Assembly: GCA_016930155.1 (NCBI GenBank)
Contig: JAFGHL010000022.1
Span: forward strand, 1-43,342
Reading direction: 5' to 3'
Length of the DNA stretch: 43,342 bases
From: Dehalococcoidia bacterium
GTDB taxonomy: Bacteria; Chloroflexota; Dehalococcoidia; GIF9; UBA5629
This document shows, piece by piece, positions 11,772-19,965 of this stretch (its first letter is position 1; each line of letters starts with the position of its first letter). The notes under the pieces were generated by a model. It did no database searches. It saw only the letters and a program-made list of their open reading frames with translations, and was not told the DNA's origin. The position numbers and the translations under genes are program-made.

Positions 11772-13364
11772 TTAGCTGCGCCCGGATAAATCGGGCTGGT
11801 CTATGGGTCTGCCTATACGGAGATTATTAATTGCCTTCGGCAGGGCCGGCAGCAGGTCAGTGGCAAGCATGCCAGCGTCGCCCATCTCTCTCTTAACCAT
11901 TTCGCCTGCTGCTGCGTGCAGGTAGACTCCCAGGACGGCGGCGTCGAATAGCGGCATACCCTGTCCGGCCAGTCCGGCGATAGCGCCGGCCAGTACGTCG
12001 CCCGTGCCTGCGGTTGCCAGCCCGGCGCTGGCATAGTCACTTATGCTTACCCTGCCCGCAGGATCCGCGATGATGGTATAGGCCCCTTTGAGCACGACGA
12101 TCTTGGCCCATTGCGCAGCGGCTTTGCGACACATCTCCAGCCTGTTTCCTTGCAGCTTCTCTATGGACAGGCCCATCAGCCTGGACATCTCACCGGCGTG
12201 CGGTGTGACAACCGTGTCGGCAGGAAGCTGTTTCCACCACCCCTCCATGCCCGCAACGATGTTAAGCGCATCGGCGTCAAGTACCAGCGTGGGCGGATTT
12301 TGCGGCAGGCCCGCCAGCACATTTCGCACGAAATCCCTGGTATGTGGATGTTGTCCCAACCCGCAGCCCATCAGCAGCACCCTGTAATACGGCAGTATAC
12401 TTAGAATAGCAGAAGAAGCTTTGACCGAGAGTGTTCCCTTTGCAGTTTCCGGCAGCGGCGCATAGGTGACCTCGGTTAGCTTTGAAGCAAGTATCGGCTG
12501 CAGGCTTTTGGCCGTTGACAGCGTGACCACGCCCGCTCCAACGCGGGCGGCGCCCATGCAGGCCAGGTAGGCGGCTCCTATGTAGTTTTCCGATCCAACG
12601 ACAGCGAGCACTCTTCCGAATGTGCCCTTGTTGGCGCTGGCCGGTCGCGTCGGGAGTGCGGATCGCGCCCACGCTGCAGTGATCAGGCCGGTTTTTATAT
12701 TCCGGCTCAATCTCTCGGGTATTCCGATATCGGCAACAACAACTTTCCCTGCCATCCCTGCGCCCGGGAAGCTAAAGAGGCCGGGTTTGGGAAGGCCCAG
12801 CGTTACCGTCAGGTCTGTTTTTATGCAGCTCTGATCCACGGCGCCGGTATCCGCATTCATTCCCGTTGGGATATCGATGGCCACAGCAGTAAGCTGTGGC
12901 CGCTGCTGTTTCTCAAGGTTGATCCTGTCGAGTATTTCTTTAAACCTGCCTTCGAGAGGACGGGCGCGCCCTGTGCCCAGTATTCCATCGATCACTATCT
13001 CCGCTGTTGACAGGACATTTTTCAGTTTGGCGTACCTGACATCCCTGTGCATAAAAATCAGGGGAATGCCGTGCTGCTTCGCCAGGGCAAGGTTTTTATC
13101 TTCGGGCGTTCTGTCACTCAATAAATAGATGCTTACGTCCGCACCCCACTCATGAAGGTATCTTGCCGCCACCAGTGCGTCGCCTCCATTATTGCCCGTC
13201 CCAACCAGCACAAGGACGATTCTCCCCGCTATATAATTTACGAAACCGCGGGTCTCTTCAGCCACAGCCCGCCCGGCGTTCTCCATGAGGAGAGATGTGG
13301 ATATGCCGGATTGGGCCGCCCTGTGGTCTATAGCCCTCATTTGATCGGAAGTCACAATTTTCAT
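11772..13364 (-). CDS. nnrD: Bifunctional NAD(P)H-hydrate epimerase / ADP-dependent dehydratase
   Basis: A metabolite-repair enzyme restoring damaged NADH/NADPH hydrates. The N-terminal YjeF_N domain (about 1-215) epimerises the R form (GTGNNGGDALVAARYL). The C-terminal ribokinase-like domain (about 230-520) dehydrates the S form using ADP (TPHAGEMSRLMG, and GTGDVLAGAIAGLAGQG with the catalytic Asp). The ORF track start is 37 codons too long. The ATG at 13364, behind AAGGAG with a sensible spacer, gives MKIVTSDQMRAIDHRAA, the classic family start, and 530 residues. That ATG overlaps the TGA of the upstream gene as ATGA, so the two are probably translationally coupled. The nnrE activity is in the same polypeptide. 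Confidence 0.96.
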   Translation of the reverse strand: MKIVTSDQMRAIDHRAAQSGISTSLLMENAGRAVAEETRGFVNYIAGRIVLVLVGTGNNGGDALVAARYLHEWGADVSIYLLSDRTPEDKNLALAKQHGIPLIFMHRDVRYAKLKNVLSTAEIVIDGILGTGRARPLEGRFKEILDRINLEKQQRPQLTAVAIDIPTGMNADTGAVDQSCIKTDLTVTLGLPKPGLFSFPGAGMAGKVVVADIGIPERLSRNIKTGLITAAWARSALPTRPASANKGTFGRVLAVVGSENYIGAAYLACMGAARVGAGVVTLSTAKSLQPILASKLTEVTYAPLPETAKGTLSVKASSAILSILPYYRVLLMGCGLGQHPHTRDFVRNVLAGLPQNPPTLVLDADALNIVAGMEGWWKQLPADTVVTPHAGEMSRLMGLSIEKLQGNRLEMCRKAAAQWAKIVVLKGAYTIIADPAGRVSISDYASAGLATAGTGDVLAGAIAGLAGQGMPLFDAAVLGVYLHAAAGEMVKREMGDAGMLATDLLPALPKAINNLRIGRPIDQPDLSGRS

Positions 13365-13864
13365 CGGCTTACTCCTTGCTCCGGCGGCCGTTCCTCCGCG
13401 CTTAACTCCTCCAGCTTCCTGTGCATGGCAGCCCAGTGCGTACCTCGCCAGTAGATTCGTCCGCAGATAGGGCATTGCATATACTGATCCTGAAGGTTGT
13501 AAACCCTCTCAGGCACCGAGCCGTTCACATCGCTTTTCTCTCTGCTGGAAAGCTCGGCGTTGCATTCCAGGCAGCGAGAAAAAGGTTTGTAATCCCGGTC
13601 GATGCTCAGCGCCGAAATGGCTGACCGCATCTGGGCGGCAGGATCGTCACCTGAGACAAGCAAAGCCCTTACGCGGCCGCTCGCTACAGCCCGCCTTTTC
13701 ATGAACTCGGTGTCGCGGGTGATAACGGTCCTTCCCTGTGCCAGAGCCAGCTTGACCATGCTTCCATCGTCTGGCCCGTTGAAGAAGAGCGTATCGTACC
13801 CCATCATACGCAGCCATCTGGCGAGCTTGCCCGCGTTGGCATCCACGATAAACCGCTGTTCCAC
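13361..13864 (-). CDS. Mut7-C domain (PIN-fold) putative ribonuclease with zinc ribbon
   Basis: A 167-residue protein of the Mut7-C/DUF82 family. It begins RFIVDANAGKLARWLRMMGYDT, the family signature with the first acidic residue. TVITRDTEF provides a second acidic cluster, and a C-terminal zinc ribbon has paired CLEC and CPIC motifs. These proteins have a PIN-like nuclease fold and are presumed RNases; no substrate is established that I know of. The start is GTG with a weak GGA upstream. The TGA overlaps the nnrE/nnrD start codon. Its link with NAD repair is by coupling only. Confidence 0.88.
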   Translation of the reverse strand: MEQRFIVDANAGKLARWLRMMGYDTLFFNGPDDGSMVKLALAQGRTVITRDTEFMKRRAVASGRVRALLVSGDDPAAQMRSAISALSIDRDYKPFSRCLECNAELSSREKSDVNGSVPERVYNLQDQYMQCPICGRIYWRGTHWAAMHRKLEELSAEERPPEQGVSR

Positions 13865-13889
13865 GTTCCAATTAAATTTTAGGGCCTAA

Positions 13890-14576
13890 TCAATCCGCCC
13901 GCAAGGGATTGAAATCGGTGCCGTAGTCATAGGTATCGAGGTTCTCGGCCTTTTTAAGATACCTGACCAGTGTGTAAGTCAATGGCGTAGCCAGGATTTC
14001 ATAACAGATTTTAAACAGCCAGTGCCAGAATATCATGGATAGAATGATCGAGGGCGGAAGCACTCCCCAGAAGCCGATGAGAAGTACGATGGCCGTATCG
14101 ACCGCTTCACCGGCTACGGTAGATGCAATTGTGCGCGTCCACAGCCATCTCCCTTTGGTTAACATCTTCATGCGGGCCATAATGTAGGAATTCACAAACT
14201 CCCCGGCCAGGTAAGCGATAAAAGAGGCAATCAGGAAACGGGGAGTATTGCCCAGTATCCGTTCATAGGCGGCCTGCGCATCGAATACCGATGAGGCTGG
14301 CAGGATGCCCACCAGACAGATGGCGATGACCATCAGCAGGTTACAGAAAAAGCCCAGCCAGATGACGCGCCTGGCCTGGCTGTAACCGTATACCTCGGTC
14401 AACACATCCCCGAAGATGTAGCTGAGAGGGAAGATTACAACGGCTGCCGGGAGGGTGAGGCCGAAAAGCTCGATCTGCTTAACGATCAGGATGTTGGAAG
14501 CCAGAAGACATGTGATGAAGAGCGCTGTGATGAAAACGAACCTGTACGAGTAAGATAATCCCTTGGTTGCTCCCAT
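13890..14576 (-). CDS. yhhQ: Queuosine precursor transporter (YhhQ/VUT family)
   Basis: A 228-residue inner-membrane protein with about six transmembrane segments, including the conserved PLSYIFGDVLTEVYGY and AYLAGEFVNSYIMARMK. In E. coli YhhQ imports preQ0/preQ1 for queuosine in the tRNA wobble position, and the same function is inferred. It begins 10 bases after corA and is followed after 25 bases by the Mut7-C gene. The short leader leaves no room for a preQ1 riboswitch directly upstream. Confidence 0.92.
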   Translation of the reverse strand: MGATKGLSYSYRFVFITALFITCLLASNILIVKQIELFGLTLPAAVVIFPLSYIFGDVLTEVYGYSQARRVIWLGFFCNLLMVIAICLVGILPASSVFDAQAAYERILGNTPRFLIASFIAYLAGEFVNSYIMARMKMLTKGRWLWTRTIASTVAGEAVDTAIVLLIGFWGVLPPSIILSMIFWHWLFKICYEILATPLTYTLVRYLKKAENLDTYDYGTDFNPLRAD

Positions 14577-14586
14577 GCGGCTGCAC

Positions 14587-15540
14587 CTAAATCCAGTTCT
14601 TGCGATGGAAGTACCATAACATCGCGCCCGCGGTAACCATCATGAAACCGATTACCACGATGAAAGTGAGGAAGTCGCCCGCTCCGTTTCCTCCCGGCAG
14701 GTGAACATTCATCCCGTAGATGCTGGCAATCAGGGTGGCCGGCGCCATCATTGCCATGACGATGGTCAGCACCCGCATAACCTCCTGGATGCGATGCGAA
14801 GTGAGCCAGTTGCTGGTATCCGCCAGCCCGTCCACAACCTCCTTGCAGTCTTCCAGCCCGTCCCAGATCTTGCGGATATGGTCTGCTATGTCGCCGAAAT
14901 ACACATCCTGGTCTTCTTTGAAAAACGGGTATTTCTCCTTTTCCAGCTCCTCCACCACCGATATCTGAGGGTGGATGATGCGGCGGAATGAGATCAGGTC
15001 CCGGCGTATCATGGAGATTTCTCTCACCGTCTCGGGAACGGCGCGTGAGAATATCAGGTCCTCGATCTTATCGACATTGTCCTCGATCCTGTCCAGGATG
15101 GGGAAACAGTAGTTTACCAGGCGGTCAAGCAATTGATAGAAAAGGAAGCTGGCGCTGCGGCCCATGTATTTCTGGCGTACGTTTTCATCAATTAGACACT
15201 CATTGAACAGCTTGGAGAGCGGCTTGAGGTCACCCTTGTGGCTGGTGACTACGAAGTTCTCACCTATGAAGATGTCAAGCTCGCTGGGCGTGGTCACGCG
15301 ATTGGTCTTATCGAAAACGGGGAAGTGCAGGACGATGAAGAGATATGATTCGTAGTCATCTATTTTCGGTCGCTGGTTGCGGCTGAGCACGTCATCCAGC
15401 GCCAGTGTGTGAAAATGGAAGTTGTCGGCCAGGTATTGAGCCTCGCGTTCGGTGGCTTTTTCAATGTAGTACCAGGTCAGCTTGCCGTTGCAGCAGACCG
15501 AGTTGATATTATATGAATCTGTCGAGGCTGTGATTTGCAT
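14587..15540 (-). CDS. corA: CorA-type magnesium/cobalt transporter
   Basis: A pentameric divalent-cation channel of the cytoplasmic membrane. The large N-terminal cytosolic domain (about 1-250) ends in a long helix. Two C-terminal transmembrane segments flank the selectivity motif YGMN, here YGMNVHLPGGNG. The C-terminus is basic (WYFHRKNWI). The ORF track begins 15 codons upstream at TTG. I prefer the ATG at 15540, which gives 317 residues. It is the first gene of the long minus-strand block and is divergent from the sugar-phosphate cassette; its promoter must lie in 15541-15674. Confidence 0.94.
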   Translation of the reverse strand: MQITASTDSYNINSVCCNGKLTWYYIEKATEREAQYLADNFHFHTLALDDVLSRNQRPKIDDYESYLFIVLHFPVFDKTNRVTTPSELDIFIGENFVVTSHKGDLKPLSKLFNECLIDENVRQKYMGRSASFLFYQLLDRLVNYCFPILDRIEDNVDKIEDLIFSRAVPETVREISMIRRDLISFRRIIHPQISVVEELEKEKYPFFKEDQDVYFGDIADHIRKIWDGLEDCKEVVDGLADTSNWLTSHRIQEVMRVLTIVMAMMAPATLIASIYGMNVHLPGGNGAGDFLTFIVVIGFMMVTAGAMLWYFHRKNWI

Positions 15541-15584
15541 TGTTTTTACCGCGCCGTTATACCGTTGACCGTTTGTGGGCGACA

Positions 15585-15645
15585 ACTTGTAATTATAAAT
15601 CTTCCGCGGTTTTATTTACAGCTTGCACGGTAGACGACTTGTAAT
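15585..15645. promoter_or_regulatory. Phased direct repeats ACTTGTAAT (candidate operator)
   Basis: GACAACTTGTAAT (15581-15593) and GACGACTTGTAAT (15633-15645) match at 12 of 13 positions and are offset by 52 bases, about five helical turns, in the divergent corA/lacD interval. The second copy overlaps the proposed -35 of the cassette. This spacing would suit a protein bound on one DNA face, possibly with looping. No regulator gene is adjacent. Confidence 0.45.
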
Positions 15646-15667
15646 CGGAATTGTAAACAGCTATATT
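15639..15667 (+). promoter_or_regulatory. Candidate promoter of the lacD-pyk-pfkB cassette
   Basis: TTGTAA (15639-15644), 17 bases, TATATT (15662-15667). Transcription would begin near 15674, at the proposed ATG. That would make a leaderless or nearly leaderless mRNA, which fits the absence of any Shine-Dalgarno before lacD. Confidence 0.45.
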
Positions 15668-15674
15668 GATTAAC

Positions 15675-16685
15675 ATGATGAGTGTAAATAACAGACAGAT
15701 ATCCATCGGAAAAATCAGGGGGTTGCAACAGATAGCGACGCCCTCGGGGTTGCTCGTCATGTGCGCCATGGACCATCGATCCGGGCTTGTCAGCATGATG
15801 GAGGGGTCGCAGCATGAAGCTCCCAATTATAGTGAGATTGTTCAGCTGAAGCTGGATATGTGCTCCGCGCTGGGGCTGTACTCCAGCGGAATATTGCTCG
15901 ATCCGGAATACGGGGCTGCCCATTGCATAGCGGGTGGCTCTTTGCGAGGGCAGACCGGGCTGCTGGTCAGCATCGAGGCCACTGGATACCAGAAGGATCC
16001 CACCGGGCGGCTTACCGCACTGCTGAAGGACTGGGGCGTGGAGAAGATCAAACGCATGGGCGCATCGGCGGTTAAGATTCTGGTTTACTACAGACCGGAT
16101 ATCACCAAACTGGCAAAGAAGCAGCTTAAAATGATTGCCAAAGTCGCAGCAGACTGTATTAAACACGACATTCCGCTGCTGGTCGAACCCAAGACCTACC
16201 GGGTCGAAGGGGAGACCATGGATTCCGCCGAATTTGCCCGCAATTTGCCTCAGATGGTGATCGAGACGGCGCGGCAGATCACCGCCCTGCCGATCGATGT
16301 GTTGAAGGCCGAGTTTCCTGCGGATATGAAATATGATCAAGACACCGTCAAGCTGGCCGGATATTGCAGGCAGCTTGACGGGGCGTCATCCGTACCCTGG
16401 GTTATTCTCAGTGCAGGAGTGGACTTTGACACATTCAAACAGCAGGTAACCATTGCCTGCCAGGCCGGCGCCTCCGGGTTTTTAGGCGGGCGCGCCATAT
16501 GGCAGGAGGCAACTGAGATGGCGTCGAGAGATAGCAGGATCAACTTCTTATCAGGGATTGCTGCCAAACGGATGCAGGAGCTGGGTGAGGTGGCGGCACG
16601 CTATGCCCGGCCCTGGTACGGCAAGTTTGGCCTGAGCGCAGAAAAACTGGCGGATACGGATGCGGACTGGTACCGCAGGTATTAG
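15675..16685 (+). CDS. lacD: LacD-type class I aldolase (tagatose-1,6-bisphosphate aldolase family)
   Basis: It is expected to split a ketohexose 1,6-bisphosphate (tagatose or fructose form) into dihydroxyacetone phosphate and glyceraldehyde 3-phosphate by a Schiff base. Family signatures are GKIRGLQQIATPSGLLVMCAMDHRSG near the N-terminus, VKILVYYRPD, LLVEPKTY and the lysine motif PIDVLKAEFPAD. The ORF track uses a TTG at 15666; I favour the ATG at 15675 (336 residues). An adjacent second ATG at 15678 is also possible. No Shine-Dalgarno is visible. Pyruvate kinase follows after 8 bases and a PfkB kinase after that, so it probably works with them. The preferred sugar epimer cannot be decided here. 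Confidence 0.88.
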   Translation: MMSVNNRQISIGKIRGLQQIATPSGLLVMCAMDHRSGLVSMMEGSQHEAPNYSEIVQLKLDMCSALGLYSSGILLDPEYGAAHCIAGGSLRGQTGLLVSIEATGYQKDPTGRLTALLKDWGVEKIKRMGASAVKILVYYRPDITKLAKKQLKMIAKVAADCIKHDIPLLVEPKTYRVEGETMDSAEFARNLPQMVIETARQITALPIDVLKAEFPADMKYDQDTVKLAGYCRQLDGASSVPWVILSAGVDFDTFKQQVTIACQAGASGFLGGRAIWQEATEMASRDSRINFLSGIAAKRMQELGEVAARYARPWYGKFGLSAEKLADTDADWYRRY

Positions 16686-16693
16686 GTTTCGAG

Positions 16694-18136
16694 ATGGCCA
16701 ATTTACCGAAGCAGGCTCTGACCCTGCGAAAAACTAAAATCGTTTGCACTATCGGCCCCAGCAGCATAGTTCCTCCTGTGATCGGTCAACTGCTTGAGGC
16801 CGGGATGAACGTCGCTCGCATCAACGCATCTCATGGCACTGTTGAAGAGCATGCCGAGTATCTTCAACTGCTGCGTCTCGAAGCGAAGAAGCTGAAGTTG
16901 TCGCCGGCAATGCTGCTTGACCTGCCCGGTCCGAAGGACCGCACGGGCAAGGTCAAGAAGGGGGGTATCAGGCTTAGAGAGGGCGCTGATTACATTTTGA
17001 CAACGAGGGACGTGCTCGGGAATGAATCGCAGGTCTCGGTCGATCTGCCCGACCTCCCCAATCATGTGAAACTGGGACAGACCATTTTGCTGGATGACGG
17101 ATTGATCAGCTTGAAGGTTGAATCAATCAGCGCCGATTCAGTTAAATGCAAGGTGGTCACAGGTGGCAGGCTGTTCGACAACAAGGGTATCGCTGTGCCC
17201 GGCGTGACATGGGATATCGATGCTGTCACAGAGGAGGATTGGCGTCATCTTGAGTTCGCTGTTGCTCAGGACGTCGATTTTGTCGGACTGTCCTTCGTGC
17301 GTAGCGCCGAAGACGTGATAAGGGTGAGGGAATTCCTGGTGGAGAGGGGATCGACTGCCAAGATAATTGCCAAGATCGAACGCCTCGAAGGGCTGAATAA
17401 TTTCGATTCAATACTTGAAGCTGCGGACGGCGTCATGGTGGCGCGTGGCGATCTGGGTGTACAAATACCAATACAGCGAGTACCGATTGTACAGAAAGAC
17501 CTTATTCGAAAATGCAACCACGCGGGTAAACCCGTTATTGTGGCAACTCAGATGCTGGAGTCGATGGTGGATTCTCCCATGCCCACACGCGCTGAAGCTA
17601 CCGATGTAGCCAACGCTATCTTCGATGGCACGGATGCCATCATGCTCTCAGAAGAGACGGCTATCGGGCAATATCCCATCGAGACTGTGAAAATGATGTC
17701 GCTCATAGCACTTGAAGCTGAGAACGCTCTGCCCTACGATGAAAATATGGCCAGCCGCGGCAAGTACCTTCAACCGCTGACGGATGATGCCATCAGCTAT
17801 GCTGCCTGCCATACGGCACGCCAGCTGGGAGCCAGGGCCATTATCGCTTATACGGCTTCGGGAAGCACCGCCAGGCGGGTATCGAAATACCGTCCGCGCA
17901 CGCCGATACTGGCCGTTACCGCCATAGAGTCCATACGCAGGCAGTTATCACTTTCATGGGGCGTGACAGCCCTCAAAATTCGTGAGCCTGAACTGGTAGT
18001 GAATATGTTTACGGAGGCCGCCGATGCCGGGCGTAAATGCGGTCTTTGCTCCGCGGGAGACCTGGTGGTGGTGACCGCAGGAGTGCCAATGGGTAAATCC
18101 GGCACTACCAACATGCTTAAAGTCGAGAAAATTTGA
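16694..18136 (+). CDS. pyk: Pyruvate kinase, with variant active-site motifs
   Basis: It converts phosphoenolpyruvate and ADP to pyruvate and ATP. The 480 residues cover the barrel, the B domain and the C-terminal allosteric domain (ending GTTNMLKVEKI). Catalytic residues can be aligned: R/N/S/H in ARINASHG (usual NFSHG), D and R in DLPGPKDRTG (usual DTKGPEIRTG), K and E in IAKIERLEGL (usual KIEN), D in ARGDLG, and T in ATQMLESM. GVQIP replaces the usual GVEIP. So the catalytic core is kept while surrounding residues differ from well-known enzymes. It sits between the aldolase and the PfkB kinase. A divergent but active pyruvate kinase is the best reading. Confidence 0.93.
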   Translation: MANLPKQALTLRKTKIVCTIGPSSIVPPVIGQLLEAGMNVARINASHGTVEEHAEYLQLLRLEAKKLKLSPAMLLDLPGPKDRTGKVKKGGIRLREGADYILTTRDVLGNESQVSVDLPDLPNHVKLGQTILLDDGLISLKVESISADSVKCKVVTGGRLFDNKGIAVPGVTWDIDAVTEEDWRHLEFAVAQDVDFVGLSFVRSAEDVIRVREFLVERGSTAKIIAKIERLEGLNNFDSILEAADGVMVARGDLGVQIPIQRVPIVQKDLIRKCNHAGKPVIVATQMLESMVDSPMPTRAEATDVANAIFDGTDAIMLSEETAIGQYPIETVKMMSLIALEAENALPYDENMASRGKYLQPLTDDAISYAACHTARQLGARAIIAYTASGSTARRVSKYRPRTPILAVTAIESIRRQLSLSWGVTALKIREPELVVNMFTEAADAGRKCGLCSAGDLVVVTAGVPMGKSGTTNMLKVEKI

Positions 18137-19072
18137 TTGATTGCGACTGTGACTCTTAATCCATCGCTGGATAGGCATGTGGCGGTGGAGGACCTTATCC
18201 TGGACGATACAAATCGCTGGCTCAGCTACAAACGGGAGTCGGGTGGGAAGGGCATAAACGTTTCCAGGGTGGTAAAGGAGTTGGGTGGTAAAACGATTGC
18301 ATACGGCTTAGTAGGCGGATTCGCCGGCAGGACGCTCAGGGCAATTCTCAAGCAGCAGGGCGTCCCCTACGATTTCACGCCGATTAAGGCTGAGATCAGA
18401 AGCAACTTTATCATCACTGATCTCAAGACCCACTGCCAGACCAGAATTTCTGCGCCCGGCCCCAGGGTATCAGCCGGTGAGCTCAAGAAGCTGATGGCCA
18501 AGGTTATCTCTCTCAAACCCAGGCCCAGCTATATGGTAATGGCCGGCAGCGTGCCGCCGGGCGTACCTTATTACATTTACAGGGACCTCATTCATGACAT
18601 GAAGGCGCTGGGCATCACTACTGTGCTTGATTCTGCCGATCTCTGGTTGCAGGAGGGAATCAAAGCCAAACCCGATGTGGTCAAACCCAACGTGCGGGAG
18701 GCGCAGACCGCCATGGGTGTGGAGCTTACCAGCCAGGAAGACATCGTATCTGCTGTAAAAACCCTGATTCGCAAAGGCATCAATATAGCGGCGATTTCAT
18801 GTGGCAGGGAAGGTATGGTTATCGGCGATAAAAATGCGATTTACAGGGTCGTCCCGCCGAGCGTGGACGTCATGAGCACTGTGGGCGCCGGGGATTCCAG
18901 CGTGGCAGGGCTGGTATTCAAGCTCAGCGGCGGAGGTAGCCTGGAAGAGGCGTCGCGCTTTGCAGTAGCAGCCGGGACGGCGGCCACGATGACGCCCGGA
19001 ACCGAGCTATGCCACAAGCGTGACGTGGAGCTGCTGCTGCCCCTGATAACCGTAGAGAGACTGCCGCTTTAA
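18137..19072 (+). CDS. PfkB-family phosphofructokinase (FruK/LacC type)
   Basis: A ribokinase-family sugar kinase of 311 residues. The N-terminus IATVTLNPSLDR and the GGKGINVSRVVKELGG motif are typical of 1-phosphofructokinase and tagatose-6-phosphate kinase. The catalytic Asp lies in VGAGDSSVAGL (about 249-259). With LacD it could phosphorylate tagatose 6-phosphate or fructose 1-phosphate to the bisphosphate for cleavage. The start is TTG directly after the pyk TGA with no intervening base, suggesting translational coupling. The start is fixed by the family N-terminus. The last coding bases are nine bases from the convergent MBL gene and no terminator is visible. Confidence 0.9.
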   Translation: MIATVTLNPSLDRHVAVEDLILDDTNRWLSYKRESGGKGINVSRVVKELGGKTIAYGLVGGFAGRTLRAILKQQGVPYDFTPIKAEIRSNFIITDLKTHCQTRISAPGPRVSAGELKKLMAKVISLKPRPSYMVMAGSVPPGVPYYIYRDLIHDMKALGITTVLDSADLWLQEGIKAKPDVVKPNVREAQTAMGVELTSQEDIVSAVKTLIRKGINIAAISCGREGMVIGDKNAIYRVVPPSVDVMSTVGAGDSSVAGLVFKLSGGGSLEEASRFAVAAGTAATMTPGTELCHKRDVELLLPLITVERLPL

Positions 19073-19081
19073 CCTGCCAAA

Positions 19082-19933
19082 TTATAATGACGTTCTGATT
19101 CCCGCGCTGTTAAAAAAGAAAGTATCGCTGAATTCGTTTGCCAGTATGGCCCCGGATTTCATTCCCGTACAATGTGAGACACCCAGTTTGGATATATTCA
19201 TACTCTTCAGCGCCTGGATCGTCTTATCCATCCGTGTTTTGTCGGCGCTGATGAGATGGGTCCCTCCGATGACGGCGTAGATCGGCCTGACACCTGTGAT
19301 CTTCTGCGCGTGCAGGATCGTATTGATCAATCCCCTGTGCGCACAGCCCAGCAATATGACGAGACCCTTTTCCGTTTTGATGATAAGTGACAGGTCGTCG
19401 GCAAGGGGATCAGGCAGGTATTTTTCCTTCTCTTTAATACAAAGGTTGGCATCGATTGGCTCGAAATCAACGCTGATCTCCACCTCGCCGGTAGTAATAA
19501 TGTTCTCTGTCAGTTTGACAGGTTCACGTGAGAGTTTGAATCGTGCCCCCATTGCTTCCAGTTCGGTTCGTGTGAAGGGAATGCCTATGCTCCTGGCTGG
19601 CAAGCCTTCGATGTAGAAATATTTCTCCTGAAAGATATCAGGATGGCCGATAACCTCGATTTCCTCCTGCCGGTTGCCTGAGCCCTGTATCAGGGCCAGT
19701 ACATCCATAAGTCCGCCGGTATGGTCGTAATGACCATGGCTGAGGACTATTTTATCAATAGTATTTAGTTCGACACTCAACTTATTTGCGTTATCGAGGA
19801 CATGTTGGCTCGGCCCGGTATCGAAAAGAATTCGCATGCCGTCCGCTTCTACCAGTAGGCTCTGCCCCCACTCGCCATATAGGGATGGGCCACCCGCGGT
19901 ATTTTCTACCAGAGTTGTAACCGTTATCGACAT
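19082..19933 (-). CDS. MBL-fold metallohydrolase
   Basis: A metallo-beta-lactamase-fold protein of 283 residues with the metal motif HGHYDH (66-71), an upstream FDTGPS and a later GCAHRGLIN. The N-terminal TTLVENTAGG and the later VIGGTHL resemble the archaeal/bacterial subgroup often annotated as 7,8-dihydropterin-6-yl-methyl-aminobenzene-phosphate synthase-like. That name is not evidence of the reaction, and the substrate is unknown. The ORF track starts at a GTG two codons earlier, but AAGGAG has correct spacing only for the ATG at 19933. The next gene upstream, HAD, is 32 bases away on the same strand. Confidence 0.87.
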   Translation of the reverse strand: MSITVTTLVENTAGGPSLYGEWGQSLLVEADGMRILFDTGPSQHVLDNANKLSVELNTIDKIVLSHGHYDHTGGLMDVLALIQGSGNRQEEIEVIGHPDIFQEKYFYIEGLPARSIGIPFTRTELEAMGARFKLSREPVKLTENIITTGEVEISVDFEPIDANLCIKEKEKYLPDPLADDLSLIIKTEKGLVILLGCAHRGLINTILHAQKITGVRPIYAVIGGTHLISADKTRMDKTIQALKSMNISKLGVSHCTGMKSGAILANEFSDTFFFNSAGIRTSL

Positions 19934-19965
19934 CTTCACACTCCTTAATTGTTTATTTATTAGCT

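Noticed and set aside
15612-16340. 242-residue minus-strand ORF over lacD
   Set aside because: It is antisense to a recognised aldolase and would block the divergent promoter region.
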